Source: Ignavibacteriaceae bacterium
GTDB lineage: Bacteria > Bacteroidota > Ignavibacteria > Ignavibacteriales > Ignavibacteriaceae
Length of the DNA stretch: 64,000 nt
Direction of reading: 5' to 3'
NCBI GenBank assembly: GCA_020848375.1
Contig: JADLAF010000221.1
Span: 1 to 64,000, forward strand
In this document: in pieces, positions 44,899-54,132 of the stretch
Position numbering within the stretch: position 1 is the first letter of the stretch
How the letters are laid out: every line of letters starts with the position of its first letter
Made by a program: the position numbers and the translations under genes
The notes under the pieces: generated by a model
Seen by the model: the letters and a program-made list of their open reading frames with translations, nothing else
What the model was told of the DNA's origin: nothing
Databases searched by the model: none

Positions 44899-45873
44899 AT
44901 GAGCAGTGAAGAACTGAACGGAACTGCGGTTTCACCCTATTCCAAGAAGATTAAGAAAGAGACGCGGATAAAGGAGAGCATTATCCGTGCCTTCTTTCTT
45001 CTGAACGGGCTTACTGCTCTTGTGTTCATTATTCTTATCTTCATTTTTCTTTTCAAAGAAGGAATTAATGCATTTAACCACATAAGTCCATCTGATTTCA
45101 TTTCTTCAGGTAAGCCAGATGAAGAAGGAGTCATGCAGACAGTATATGAATGGTTCCCCACGGCTGGAAATGCCCGTCATTCTTTGATTCCATTGATACT
45201 TGGTACTCTTCTGGCGGCCATTCCCGCAACCATTTTTTCAACTATCCTCGGCGTTGGCGCCGGTATATATCTTAGTGAAATTGCCAATCCAAAAATTAAA
45301 GAATTTCTGAAACCGGTTATTGAACTTTTTGCAGCTATCCCGACTGTGGTTCTCGGTTTTTTCATGCTGGTTGTTGGAGCTTCGTTTTTCAGCGATATCT
45401 TTCACCCGACAAACCGGCTCAACGCATTCGTCGCGGCAGTTGGGTTGTCAATGGTTATCATTCCAATAATTGCATCGCTGACAGAAGATGCACTCAGGTC
45501 TATTCCAATGGAACTGCGCATGGCAAGTTACGGGCTTGGGGCTACAAAATGGCAGACGATTTCCAGAGTAATCCTCCCGGCGGCTTTCAGTGGAGTATCA
45601 GCCAGCATCATTCTGGGCTTCGGCAGGGCTATTGGTGAAACAATGATTGTGCTCATGGCCTCAGGTAATGCCTCCAATATCACGGCAAATATCTTTATGA
45701 GTGTAAGAACCATGACCGCAACAATTGCTGCGGAAATGGGAGAGGTTTCACAGGGAAGTGATCATTATTATGCGCTCTTTTTTATAGGGGTAATTCTATT
45801 TATTATCACATTTGTTTTGAATCTGATAGCAGAGGTCATCATCAGCAAAATGAGAAAGAGGAATACTTTCTGA
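44899..45873 (+). CDS. pstC: Phosphate ABC transporter permease PstC
   Basis: 324 residues. Six or so membrane helices, starting with a long hydrophilic N-terminus. The permease signature is [47 protein letters not shown] near 200-245, preceded by IPTVVLGFFMLVVGA. It pairs with PstA to form the channel for phosphate. It is one base from pstA and 24 bases after pstS. Confidence 0.96.
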   Translation: MSSEELNGTAVSPYSKKIKKETRIKESIIRAFFLLNGLTALVFIILIFIFLFKEGINAFNHISPSDFISSGKPDEEGVMQTVYEWFPTAGNARHSLIPLILGTLLAAIPATIFSTILGVGAGIYLSEIANPKIKEFLKPVIELFAAIPTVVLGFFMLVVGASFFSDIFHPTNRLNAFVAAVGLSMVIIPIIASLTEDALRSIPMELRMASYGLGATKWQTISRVILPAAFSGVSASIILGFGRAIGETMIVLMASGNASNITANIFMSVRTMTATIAAEMGEVSQGSDHYYALFFIGVILFIITFVLNLIAEVIISKMRKRNTF

Positions 45874-45874
45874 T

Positions 45875-46828
45875 ATGACAAACGGATTTGGTACGAAACG
45901 GCGAGATTTCATCGGGTCACTCAGTATTGGGGTGGTAACAGCTATTTTCATCTTTATTGTTCTGCTGCTCTTCGTGGTGATTGGTAATATTCTTATCAAC
46001 GGCGCGGGCGTACTTTCGTTTGAATTTCTGTTTGATGAACCGCGGAACAACATGACAGAAGGTGGTATCTGGCCGGCTATTTTTGGCACTCTCGCAGTTA
46101 CGCTGTTTATGATTCTGCTGGCGTTGCCGGTTGGTGTTTCCTCTGCTATTTATCTGAGCGAATACGCAAAAGATTCGATATATACCAAAATCATCAGAAC
46201 CTCCATTAACAATCTGGCTGGCGTTCCTTCAATAGTTTTTGGACTTTTCGGACTAGGTTTTTTCATCCTTTTTATCGGGAAAAATATTGATGAGGTTCTG
46301 GGCACCGGTTTAGTGTTCGGACAGCCGGCTATGCTCTGGGCCGCGGCTACACTTGCGGTACTGGTACTGCCAATAATAATTGTTTCAACACTTGAAGCGC
46401 TTAATTCGGTACCCAAAAGTCACCGGGATGCTTCCTATGGTCTTGGTGCAACAAAGTGGCAAACCATAAGCAATGTTGTTCTGCCTCAGGCGCGTCCGGG
46501 CATCCTCACCGGAGTTATCCTCGCGATCAGCCGGGGTGTTGGTGAAACAGCCCCTATTTTGTTTCTTGGCTGTGCATTCTTTTTGCCGAACCTTCCGGTT
46601 GCAGATTTATGTATTGGCGGTTATTGTATTCCTATGATTAACCCGACTGAACAGTTTATGTATCTGGCGTATCATATTTTTATACTCTCTACGCAGTCCG
46701 CAAACCCGACTAAAACACTTCCTCTGCAGTATGGCTCTACTCTTGTGCTGATAGGGCTGACAATACTTCTTAATCTGACTGCAATAATTTTCCGCTATCG
46801 TTTCAGAAAGGCACTGGGAAGGATTTAA
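45875..46828 (+). CDS. pstA: Phosphate ABC transporter permease PstA
   Basis: 317 residues, partner of PstC. It contains [35 protein letters not shown] and the EAA loop [48 protein letters not shown] near 185-230, nearly the same wording as in PstC. Most of its length is hydrophobic segments. It is followed by pstB after two bases. Confidence 0.96.
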   Translation: MTNGFGTKRRDFIGSLSIGVVTAIFIFIVLLLFVVIGNILINGAGVLSFEFLFDEPRNNMTEGGIWPAIFGTLAVTLFMILLALPVGVSSAIYLSEYAKDSIYTKIIRTSINNLAGVPSIVFGLFGLGFFILFIGKNIDEVLGTGLVFGQPAMLWAAATLAVLVLPIIIVSTLEALNSVPKSHRDASYGLGATKWQTISNVVLPQARPGILTGVILAISRGVGETAPILFLGCAFFLPNLPVADLCIGGYCIPMINPTEQFMYLAYHIFILSTQSANPTKTLPLQYGSTLVLIGLTILLNLTAIIFRYRFRKALGRI

Positions 46829-46830
46829 GA

Positions 46831-47589
46831 ATGAAAGAAATAAAAATAGCTGTTGATAATCTCTCGTTATCCTACGGAAAGAACCGTGCGCTCAAGGATA
46901 TCACAATGAATATCCGTGACAAGCGGGTTATTGCCTTCATCGGTCCCTCCGGCTGCGGTAAATCAACATTCCTGAGAACCCTCAACAGAATGAATGATCT
47001 TATTGATAACGTAAGAATTGAAGGAAAAGTATATATTGAGGATGTTGATATCTACGAGCCGTCAATTGATGTAGTTAATCTGAGAAAAAAGGTGGGGATG
47101 GTTTTTCAGAAGTCAAATCTCTTTCCGAAATCAATTTTTGATAATATCGCTTTCGGTCCGAAACTGAACGGAATTAATGATAAAAACGTTCTGATGGAAA
47201 CGGTGGAGCGCACCTGTCAGCAGTCTGCGATTTGGGATGAAGTGAAAGACCGGCTGCACGAACCCGCGCTAAGTCTTTCAGGCGGTCAGCAGCAACGGCT
47301 CTGCATTGCCCGTGCCCTCGCGGTCGAGCCGGAAATTATTCTCATGGATGAACCCGCAAGTGCGCTTGATCCCCTTTCAACGGCAAAAGTTGAAGAATTG
47401 ATTCATGAATTAAAGCAGAACTACACAATCGTTATCGTAACTCACAATATGCAGCAGGCAGCGCGTGTGAGTGATTTTACAGCTTTTTTCTATATGGGGG
47501 AACTGATTGAATACGATAAAACAACTAAGATATTTACCAATCCCGCCAACAAACAAACGGAAGATTACGTTACAGGAAGATTCGGTTAA
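46831..47589 (+). CDS. pstB: Phosphate ABC transporter ATP-binding protein
   Basis: 252 residues. Walker A and its PstB-specific extension read [22 protein letters not shown] near residues 35-56. The Q-loop is [25 protein letters not shown], the signature [18 protein letters not shown] near 147, and Walker [16 protein letters not shown] near 168. [20 protein letters not shown] is typical near the end. It powers phosphate uptake and, with PhoU, signals phosphate status. Confidence 0.97.
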   Translation: MKEIKIAVDNLSLSYGKNRALKDITMNIRDKRVIAFIGPSGCGKSTFLRTLNRMNDLIDNVRIEGKVYIEDVDIYEPSIDVVNLRKKVGMVFQKSNLFPKSIFDNIAFGPKLNGINDKNVLMETVERTCQQSAIWDEVKDRLHEPALSLSGGQQQRLCIARALAVEPEIILMDEPASALDPLSTAKVEELIHELKQNYTIVIVTHNMQQAARVSDFTAFFYMGELIEYDKTTKIFTNPANKQTEDYVTGRFG

Positions 47590-47600
47590 GGAAGAACACC

Positions 47601-48296
47601 ATGGAAAGACATTTTGAGCATCAGATTGAAAAACTGAAAACCAGAGTCATTAAAATGTGCAGTCTGGTTGACGAACAGGTTGAGTTTGCTCTCAGGGCAG
47701 TTGATGAAGAAAATATGGAGCTTGCGTCTCTGGTAAAAGAACGCGACAACAAAGTTGATAAATATGATGTTAAGATTGATAAAATCTGTCAGAAGATTTT
47801 TGCGCTTAATCAACCGGTTGCAATGGATTTGCGCCTGATCATGTCATCGCTCACTATTAATTCAAATCTTGAGAGAATAGGTGACATAGCGGTTAATCTG
47901 GCTGAAGGTGCTATGCTGCTTAAACAAAAACCGTCTTTTTGGGGAAGAACGCATATAAAAGAAATGTCCGTTCTCGCTAAAGAAATGATTAAGAACTCCA
48001 TTGATGCTTTTATTGAGGGGAACGCAAAACTTGCAGAAAAGGTGGTACAGAGTGATGACCGGCTTGACTCGCTGAATGCAGAGAATCACAAAATTCTCAT
48101 TGAGATAATGAAAGAAACTCCGGAAAATATTGAACCGGCCGTTCATCTACTGGTAATGTCACGCCAGTTAGAACGCCTGGGCGATCACGCAACCAATATT
48201 TCAGAAGACGTTTATTTTATCGTTGAAGCTGAAATGATAAAACACAACTACGAAAAATATTTGTTCGGTGAAGACGAAGAGGATGATCAGGATTAA
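47601..48296 (+). CDS. phoU: Phosphate signalling regulator PhoU
   Basis: 231 residues with the two three-helix PhoU repeats: KLKTRVIKMCSLVDEQVEFALRAV with VKERDNKVDKYDVKID, and a second set with MIKNSIDAFIEGN and VVQSDDRLDSLNAENHKILIEIM. The metal-binding-type stretches ERIGDIAVNLAEGAM and ERLGDHATNISEDVYF are present. It links Pst transporter state to the PhoR kinase. phoR and phoB are not in the window. It ends the run and a terminator follows. Confidence 0.96.
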   Translation: MERHFEHQIEKLKTRVIKMCSLVDEQVEFALRAVDEENMELASLVKERDNKVDKYDVKIDKICQKIFALNQPVAMDLRLIMSSLTINSNLERIGDIAVNLAEGAMLLKQKPSFWGRTHIKEMSVLAKEMIKNSIDAFIEGNAKLAEKVVQSDDRLDSLNAENHKILIEIMKETPENIEPAVHLLVMSRQLERLGDHATNISEDVYFIVEAEMIKHNYEKYLFGEDEEDDQD

Positions 48297-48312
48297 TCAT
48301 TACGCTTTAGTC

Positions 48313-48356
48313 AAAAAGCGAAATGAAAGATACTCATTCGCTTTTCGATTTTATTT
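48313..48356. terminator. Terminator between phoU and the opposing T9SS cargo gene
   Basis: AAAAGCGAAATGA and TCATTCGCTTTT form a stem with one bulged A, followed by T-rich sequence (TTTTCGATTTTATTTT). A-rich sequence on the other side lets it serve both convergent genes. Confidence 0.65.
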
Positions 48357-48361
48357 TATCA

Positions 48362-49705
48362 TCATTTTAAAAGTGTCATCTTCTTTTTAATGACCATCCC
48401 CTTTCCATCGCTCAGTCTATAAATATATACTCCGCTGGCATGGCTTTCACCATCAAATTGGACTGTGTGTTTCCCTGCCGGATAAGCACTGAAAGCAAGT
48501 ATATCAATTTCTCTGCCCAGCATATCATATACGGTTAAGCTGATATCACTCTGCTCGGGAAGAAAAAACTCTATCCTGGTAACAGGATTGAAAGGATTGG
48601 GGTAGTTTTGAGAGAGTGAAAAACTGCTCACACTGTTAACCTCATTTTCAATTGAAGTGATCACCACACTGTCCTGGTTATAAAAGATAAGACCAAAGTC
48701 CTGACCCGGTTGACTGAATGATTCAAGGATGTATATTTTATTGTTTTTAGAATCTGAAATTCCTTTCCTAAACCAGTTCCCTGGTATCGGCGAATTTGAA
48801 GTATCCAGAAGTGACCAGGTTGTATCATTATAAATAAGCAGTCCGTCTGTTGTCCCGAAGTATTTTATATTGTTCTTGTCAATAGCTATTCCGTTATAAG
48901 AAAGCATCTTAACCGGCAACCCGATTACGGTGCTGTCATAGTAAAGCCAGGTAGAATCATCTTCTGAGTATCCAATTTTCCATCCGCCGCCGTTCAGGTT
49001 TATGGTGCACCACTTCCGGCTCTGAAAATCAACGGCTAAATCTGTTATCATATTATTCTCTCCTCCTCCGCCAAACATTCCTTTAATTCTCCTACTCCAA
49101 TTATTGCCGTCAAAACTATATAAACCAAAATAATCTGTTCCAATCCAGATGGTATTTGCGCTGTCGGATTTAATAAAATTAAAATCACCTATTCCATTAA
49201 ATGCAGAGTTATCGTTATAAAAAATCCAGTTTGAATTATCGTAAACAGCAAATCCATAATTCGGGATTCCCAGCCAATACCGGTTGAGATGGTCAACCAC
49301 TACTCTGAAAACAAAATTTTCGGGCAGGGGGGAGTTGTTTGAGTTTAAGCTATCCCAAAACATACCATTCTTAATATAGAGCCCGTTATTGCCCGTCCCA
49401 AATAGCAGTTTCCCATCCTTTGCTTGTGTGATATCAGAAATAGAAATTGATTTATTCAAAGGCGAGTTTGACGAATCATAACTATTCCAAATACCTTCAT
49501 AATAGGTGTGAAGATAGCTTCGAAACGATTCGTTTAGTGAACTTATCCAATATCCACCGTTATTACCCTCATAAATTGCCGAAATAGTATTAGATACAAT
49601 TGCTGAATTATCTTTATTCAGAATCATCCAGTGTTTGTTCAGATTTGTCTGTGGGAAAATCTGGAACGAAAATATAATAAATACGAACAGTAATTTGGAT
49701 ATCAC
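48362..49705 (-). CDS. Secreted propeller-like protein with type IX secretion C-terminal domain
   Basis: 447 residues from a GTG at 49705, chosen because AGGAG lies about five bases before it and a signal peptide (ISKLLFVFIIFSFQIFPQ) begins there; upstream in-frame codons extend to 49762. The body has recurring short units with GTxxGLYxY/F and W (for example GNNGLYIKNGMFWDSLNSNNSPLP, then IWIGTDYFGLYSFDGNNWS), like the two-component regulator propeller repeats of a beta-propeller. The end, from FSLSQNYPNPFNPVTRIEFFLPEQ, is a T9SS sorting domain, so the protein is likely exported and anchored at the surface. The function is unknown. Confidence 0.85.
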   Translation of the reverse strand: MISKLLFVFIIFSFQIFPQTNLNKHWMILNKDNSAIVSNTISAIYEGNNGGYWISSLNESFRSYLHTYYEGIWNSYDSSNSPLNKSISISDITQAKDGKLLFGTGNNGLYIKNGMFWDSLNSNNSPLPENFVFRVVVDHLNRYWLGIPNYGFAVYDNSNWIFYNDNSAFNGIGDFNFIKSDSANTIWIGTDYFGLYSFDGNNWSRRIKGMFGGGGENNMITDLAVDFQSRKWCTINLNGGGWKIGYSEDDSTWLYYDSTVIGLPVKMLSYNGIAIDKNNIKYFGTTDGLLIYNDTTWSLLDTSNSPIPGNWFRKGISDSKNNKIYILESFSQPGQDFGLIFYNQDSVVITSIENEVNSVSSFSLSQNYPNPFNPVTRIEFFLPEQSDISLTVYDMLGREIDILAFSAYPAGKHTVQFDGESHASGVYIYRLSDGKGMVIKKKMTLLK

Positions 49706-49893
49706 GTTCACTCCTGAATTAAAAACTTGGCAATTGATCAGTGCAAGATTGATGGGTTTCATTATATAGAGGATCAGTTTTGCAGAATTTTAAGTTTGTA
49801 GAAACAGTATCACTGTTAAATATATACGGTATTTCTTCCATGCGGGCTTATGAATCACCTGGTACAAACTCGGGTTAAAAATTGCCTCTGCTT

Positions 49894-50826
49894 CTAACCG
49901 TGTGCAATGATCCATGAATCTACGGTCGCAAGTAATTCATCAGACTTGCTTCTGAATTGCTCATGAATGAAAATTTTCCCTTCCTGTATAAGTTTTAGTG
50001 ATTTCTCATCTACTCTTGTCTCAACAGATATAATTTTCAGTCCGGCAGACTCAAATATCTCCATAACTTCATCATGCCGGAGCCGGTTCATATACATATA
50101 TCTGTTCCCCGCATAACCATGCCATTCTTGTTCGGAATACTGAAGAAAGTTGATTGGGTTTATGCTGCTGTCTGTATGAGAGAAATGATCAGAGTAGTCC
50201 ACGCAATGAATTAACGCACCGGTCTTATTTGTAATCCTAATGCCTTCTTTAAGGATGGTTATTAAAATATCAGCCGGTATATGTTCAAATACCGTAAATG
50301 AAGTGTGAAAATCAATACTGCCGGTTTCTAATCCGGAGTTTGCTGCATCACCCGGAGCGATATATCTGATATTACAAAGCTGAAGAAAATCTTTAAGAGT
50401 AAACGAAGGGCGATTTTGAAGTGCCATCAGTTCATCAAACCGGTCCTGTTGCAGAAGACTGCCATAAAGCGACTTAATTTCCTGCTGATGTTCCGAAATG
50501 TACTGAAGGTCCTCTTTTACCAGTTCTTCTTTAAGATAGGGGTTCAGGTCTATGGTAGTGACTGCCTTTGCTCCCATTAACCAGTATGATAAAGGAACGT
50601 TCAGAACTCTTCCAGTCCCTACTTCAAAAAAAACTTTGTCTGCGGGCTGAAAACCTGATTCAAGAAGTTTCTTCCATGTGGTAACACCTGCATTGAGTCT
50701 TATGACAGGTCCAAAATTTTTGAGTCTTCCTAATCTCCTCTGCACCTGATAATAGACTTCATACGATAAATCAGAGGGGAGAAGTGAAATCAGGTTTTGA
50801 ATTTTAGCTTTTGTTTTCCAGTGCAA
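49894..50826 (-). CDS. SAM-dependent methyltransferase-like protein
   Basis: 310 residues on the minus strand. The start is TTG at 50826, with AAGGA eight bases upstream and no ATG nearby. The SAM-binding loop is KVFFEVGTGRVLNVPLSYWLMGAKAVTTIDLNPYLKEEL near residues 65-103, with the acidic residue in TIDLN. The motif IV-like position is SIDFHTSFTVFEHIP near 175-190. HCVDYSDHFSHTDS near 215 is His-rich. Such enzymes modify glycans or lipids in surface loci. It is flanked by the T9SS cargo gene and by a 365-bp non-coding gap before the TetR gene. The substrate is unknown. Confidence 0.78.
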   Translation of the reverse strand: MHWKTKAKIQNLISLLPSDLSYEVYYQVQRRLGRLKNFGPVIRLNAGVTTWKKLLESGFQPADKVFFEVGTGRVLNVPLSYWLMGAKAVTTIDLNPYLKEELVKEDLQYISEHQQEIKSLYGSLLQQDRFDELMALQNRPSFTLKDFLQLCNIRYIAPGDAANSGLETGSIDFHTSFTVFEHIPADILITILKEGIRITNKTGALIHCVDYSDHFSHTDSSINPINFLQYSEQEWHGYAGNRYMYMNRLRHDEVMEIFESAGLKIISVETRVDEKSLKLIQEGKIFIHEQFRSKSDELLATVDSWIIAHG

Positions 50827-51191
50827 GATTTGATTCCTTAATTCTGCTATATGTCCGGATGTGTGGTTTGCTCAAAACAAGCGCAACAAATAATGTTTAA
50901 TTTGTATCTGAATTGAACAGAAGTGCTGATTGTGTATGATCCAGATGTTTAAAAATCTCACTATTTTACTATTCAGTAAGATAAAATTACTTAAATCTCT
51001 CAAAAAGACCAAAATCTGATCAAAACTATTTATGGCGGGCAATGCTGCTCTTTATTCCTTATCAGTCTGAGGTTTATGTTGAACGAGGATTGGTTCATTA
51101 CCTGAGCGGGGTATCTATTCCCGCTTAAAAAGTTACAGTAAGTAAACTTAAGGAATTCTCTTTCCTCAATGCGGGAGAAGGCGACTGATGC
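50827..51191. other. Non-coding gap between methyltransferase and TetR genes
   Basis: 365 bases, AT-rich, without a supported gene on either strand. It should hold the promoter of the minus-strand methyltransferase; none matches the TTG-N20-TAnnTTTG form convincingly. A weak stem AGCGGG/CCCGCT at 51105-51126 lacks a T tract on the side that would terminate tetR. Confidence 0.5.
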
Positions 51192-51782
51192 CTATGCCTG
51201 AGGGATGTTGAAAAGCTTCAACAGGGCTTTGGTAATCAGGGTTGAATCGGGGTCGTGTTCACCTTCTTCTTTAAGGTCACGGGAGACTAAGGAGATATTA
51301 AGGTAGAGAAATAGGGAAAGAGGGAAGAACCTCAAGGGGAGGGAAGATGAGAACTCAGGAGAGGTGCTTTTTATTGCACTAACCACTAATTGCAGGATAT
51401 GCTCCTCCCTCGCTAGCATTCCCCGGATGATGTCTTTCAAATAGATAGGGTTGCTTTTCCTCATAAAATCGGACAGACTTTGGGCCAGGACAGGGAAATG
51501 CTCTGTCAGGGTCTCTTTTAAAGTAAGGTACTGCCTGAGACGTGCCTCCAGGGGGTGTGACTCGTCATTGAATATTTGCTCAATCCGGGCTATGTAGTGC
51601 TCAATTTCATCTTCCACAGCACATTTATAAATATCCTCTTTTGACTCGAAGTAATGATAAAGGGTGGATTTTCCGATATTCAGGTGTGAGGAGATATCCG
51701 GCAAGACGGTATCCTTATAGCCCTTCCTTGCGAAAAGCTCTTTAGCGGTCTGAAGTATTTTTTGTTGTAAGTCTTTTGTCAC
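51192..51782 (-). CDS. TetR family transcriptional regulator
   Basis: 196 residues, GTG start at 51782. The N-terminal helix-turn-helix is ILQTAKELFARKGYKDTVLPDISSHLNIGKSTLYHYFESKEDIYKCAV (residues 9-56), the standard TetR_N domain. The C-terminal ligand-binding half has no known family feature; it has FFPLSLFLYLNISLVSRDL near 160. It diverges from the PpiD/SurA-like gene over 165 bp that carries that gene's promoter, so it may regulate itself and possibly the foldase. No clear operator palindrome was found between them. The ligand is unknown. Confidence 0.92.
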   Translation of the reverse strand: MTKDLQQKILQTAKELFARKGYKDTVLPDISSHLNIGKSTLYHYFESKEDIYKCAVEDEIEHYIARIEQIFNDESHPLEARLRQYLTLKETLTEHFPVLAQSLSDFMRKSNPIYLKDIIRGMLAREEHILQLVVSAIKSTSPEFSSSLPLRFFPLSLFLYLNISLVSRDLKEEGEHDPDSTLITKALLKLFNIPQA

Positions 51783-51873
51783 AAAACCCTCTATCCGGTC
51801 AAAATATGATTCAATGAAGAGGGTAAAATAACAAGGGGAGAGTGCTCAAACAACCCGGGGATCTAATAATTTC

Positions 51874-51905
51874 TTTGATTTTTCGGGGGTGGTTGGCTAA
51901 CTTTG
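51874..51905 (+). promoter_or_regulatory. Promoter of the PpiD/SurA-like foldase gene
   Basis: TTTG at 51874-51877, 20 bases, then TAACTTTG at 51898-51905, a full match to TTTG-N20-TAnnTTTG. The start codon at 51948 is about 40 bases downstream, with ACGGAG at 51931 as ribosome binding site. Confidence 0.75.
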
Positions 51906-51947
51906 TAGTCTTGTATTTTCTTTAAAATTTACGGAGTTATCAGACTT

Positions 51948-54032
51948 ATGCCTATGATGGCTAAAATGAGGGATCTCGCACCGGCTTTTATCATTACAGT
52001 CGGTGTCCTCTTTGTATTGTTTATGGTGATCTCTGACTCGAATGTTCTTGAGGCACTGGGAGCCCGCAGTAACAATGTCGGATCAATTAATGGAAGAGAC
52101 ATTACCATTACTGAATTCGATGAATTTGTTAACCAGGCACGCGAAAATCAGCGTAACCAGACCGGACAGGATATCGAAGAAGATCAGATGTCACAGTTCC
52201 GTGACCAGGTCTGGGATGCTCTTGTTACTCAGATATTAACCGAACAGCAGATTGAAAAATACGGTATCAAAGTTACCGATGATGAAATCAAAGACGCTAT
52301 TCTCGGTGCTAATCCTCCTGAATTCCTCAAGCAGAATTTTATGGACTCCGTTGGTAACTTTAACCGCGAGGCGTATCTCACGGCAATCAAGGATACCAGA
52401 AACAAAAGCATCATGGTTCAGGCAGAGGATTTTGTCCGTCAGCAGTTAATAAGCGATAAACTTTCCAGCATGCTTTTCAGCACGGTAAATGTTTCAGAGG
52501 GTGAGCTCAGAAGAAAGTTTGTTGATCGAAATATCAAAATGGATGCTGAGTTTGCTCTGGTGGAAACCAACTCATTCCCCGACACACTTTTTGATCCGAC
52601 TGAGGCAGACTTAAAAACCTACTATAACGAAAACCCAGAGTTATATAAAGTTGACGAACAGAGAAAACTGCTTTATGTATCCTTCCAGGTTCGTGCCTCC
52701 AGAGCTGATACAGTCCGTGTAATCGAAACACTCACCTCAGTTCTTGCAAAAACCCAGAAAGATACCGGTGAATTTAAGAGTTACGTGGATATCTATTCTG
52801 AAGTTCCGTACAAGAAAGATACACTCGATATTTCCGCTCTCCCGGCCGAGGTATCAGGTATTGTTGCATCAGCATCAGTCAATGCAGTCATCGGACCAGT
52901 TGTAACTGCTGAAGGCGGTGTATTATTTAAACTTTCTGAAGTACTGCCCGGTGCCAATCCGTTTGTCCGCGCGCAGCATATTCTCATCTCCTCCACAGGT
53001 GATGATGCAAAAGACCTTGCAGAAGCAAATCGTATATACGATGCAGCAATCAAAGGAGCAAATTTTAATGAGCTGGCTGCTCAGTTTTCGGCAGACAAAT
53101 CAAACGCATCAAACGGCGGTGATCTTGGCTGGTTTGGCAAAGGTGCAATGGTAAAACCTTTTGAAGATGCGTGTTTCAGTGCTCCGGTCGGGGTTGTTCA
53201 GAAACCGGTTAAAACTTCTTACGGTTATCACATAATTAAAGTTAACGGGAAAAGCAGCAGCCGTTATGTAACCGAAAAAATTGTTCTGGCTATTAAGCCG
53301 TCTCCTGCAACTATGGATAAAATTCAGACTGAAGCCACCGATTTTTCTTTCCTCGCGGAGAAAAACGGCTTTGAGAAAACAGCATCTGAAATGAAATATA
53401 CTCCGCTTGAAACCACTCCTTTTACCCAGGATGTTTTTTACGTCCCAGGTATTGGCTATAACAAGAGCATCATTCATTATGCGTTTGATAACAGTGTAAG
53501 TACTGTCAGCCCTGTATTTAATGTTCAGGGTTCTTATGTTGTCTTTAAGATCTCCGATGTTATTAAAGCAGGTGTTAAAAAGTTTGATGATGTTAAAACG
53601 GAAATCCGTTCAGCAGTTATTACTGAGATGAAGTTCAAAAAAGCAAAAGAGATTGCTGAAAACATTAAATCAAAAATTAGTACTGACCTGAGTGCGGCTG
53701 CCTCTGTATTCCCGCAGGTTAAGCTGAACACTGCAGTCCAGTTTACTACCGCCGGGAGCATCCCCAATGTGGGCACGGATTACGCGTTCAGCGGTGCTGC
53801 CTTTCAGCTTCCGCTCAACAAAGTATCAGACCCTCTCAAAGGGAACAGAGGATATTATATCCTGAAGGTAACTTCACGATCAAACTTTGATGAGACTGCT
53901 TATGCGGCCGAAAAGCCCTCAATCCGCAGTGAGATTTATAATGAAAAGAAATCAAGTCTCTACAATCAGTGGCTGAATAATCTGAAGGATAAAGCAGATA
54001 TTCAGGACCAGCGTTATCTTTTTTACAGATAA
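51948..54032 (+). CDS. Peptidylprolyl isomerase of the PpiD/SurA type
   Basis: 694 residues. A single N-terminal transmembrane segment (APAFIITVGVLFVLFMVIS) anchors it in the inner membrane, facing the periplasm. A SurA_N/PpiD-like chaperone region follows (SINGRDITITEFDEFVNQARENQ ...). The parvulin domain is near residues 340-430: VRAQHILIS, ANFNELAAQFSADKSNASNGGDLGWFGKGAMVKPFEDA and TSYGYHIIKV. It should fold outer-membrane or secreted proteins. It stands alone after its own promoter and has a strong terminator. It is one of the larger PpiD forms. Confidence 0.92.
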   Translation: MPMMAKMRDLAPAFIITVGVLFVLFMVISDSNVLEALGARSNNVGSINGRDITITEFDEFVNQARENQRNQTGQDIEEDQMSQFRDQVWDALVTQILTEQQIEKYGIKVTDDEIKDAILGANPPEFLKQNFMDSVGNFNREAYLTAIKDTRNKSIMVQAEDFVRQQLISDKLSSMLFSTVNVSEGELRRKFVDRNIKMDAEFALVETNSFPDTLFDPTEADLKTYYNENPELYKVDEQRKLLYVSFQVRASRADTVRVIETLTSVLAKTQKDTGEFKSYVDIYSEVPYKKDTLDISALPAEVSGIVASASVNAVIGPVVTAEGGVLFKLSEVLPGANPFVRAQHILISSTGDDAKDLAEANRIYDAAIKGANFNELAAQFSADKSNASNGGDLGWFGKGAMVKPFEDACFSAPVGVVQKPVKTSYGYHIIKVNGKSSSRYVTEKIVLAIKPSPATMDKIQTEATDFSFLAEKNGFEKTASEMKYTPLETTPFTQDVFYVPGIGYNKSIIHYAFDNSVSTVSPVFNVQGSYVVFKISDVIKAGVKKFDDVKTEIRSAVITEMKFKKAKEIAENIKSKISTDLSAAASVFPQVKLNTAVQFTTAGSIPNVGTDYAFSGAAFQLPLNKVSDPLKGNRGYYILKVTSRSNFDETAYAAEKPSIRSEIYNEKKSSLYNQWLNNLKDKADIQDQRYLFYR

Positions 54033-54048
54033 ACCGGTGAATTTCAAG

Positions 54049-54090
54049 AAAGCCATTCGTACAGAATCTCTGACGGATGGCTTTTTTTTT
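54049..54090 (+). terminator. Rho-independent terminator after the foldase gene
   Basis: AAGCCATTCGT and ACGGATGGCTT pair over 11 bases (one G-T) with a 12-base loop, followed by ten T residues. Confidence 0.9.
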
Positions 54091-54132
54091 GAACACATTT
54101 TTCGATAAATTTAAATTTTATCCGGAGAAAAG

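Noticed and set aside
51105-51126. Small stem AGCGGG/CCCGCT as terminator for tetR
   Set aside because: In the direction of tetR transcription it is not followed by a T tract, and the stem is only six bases.
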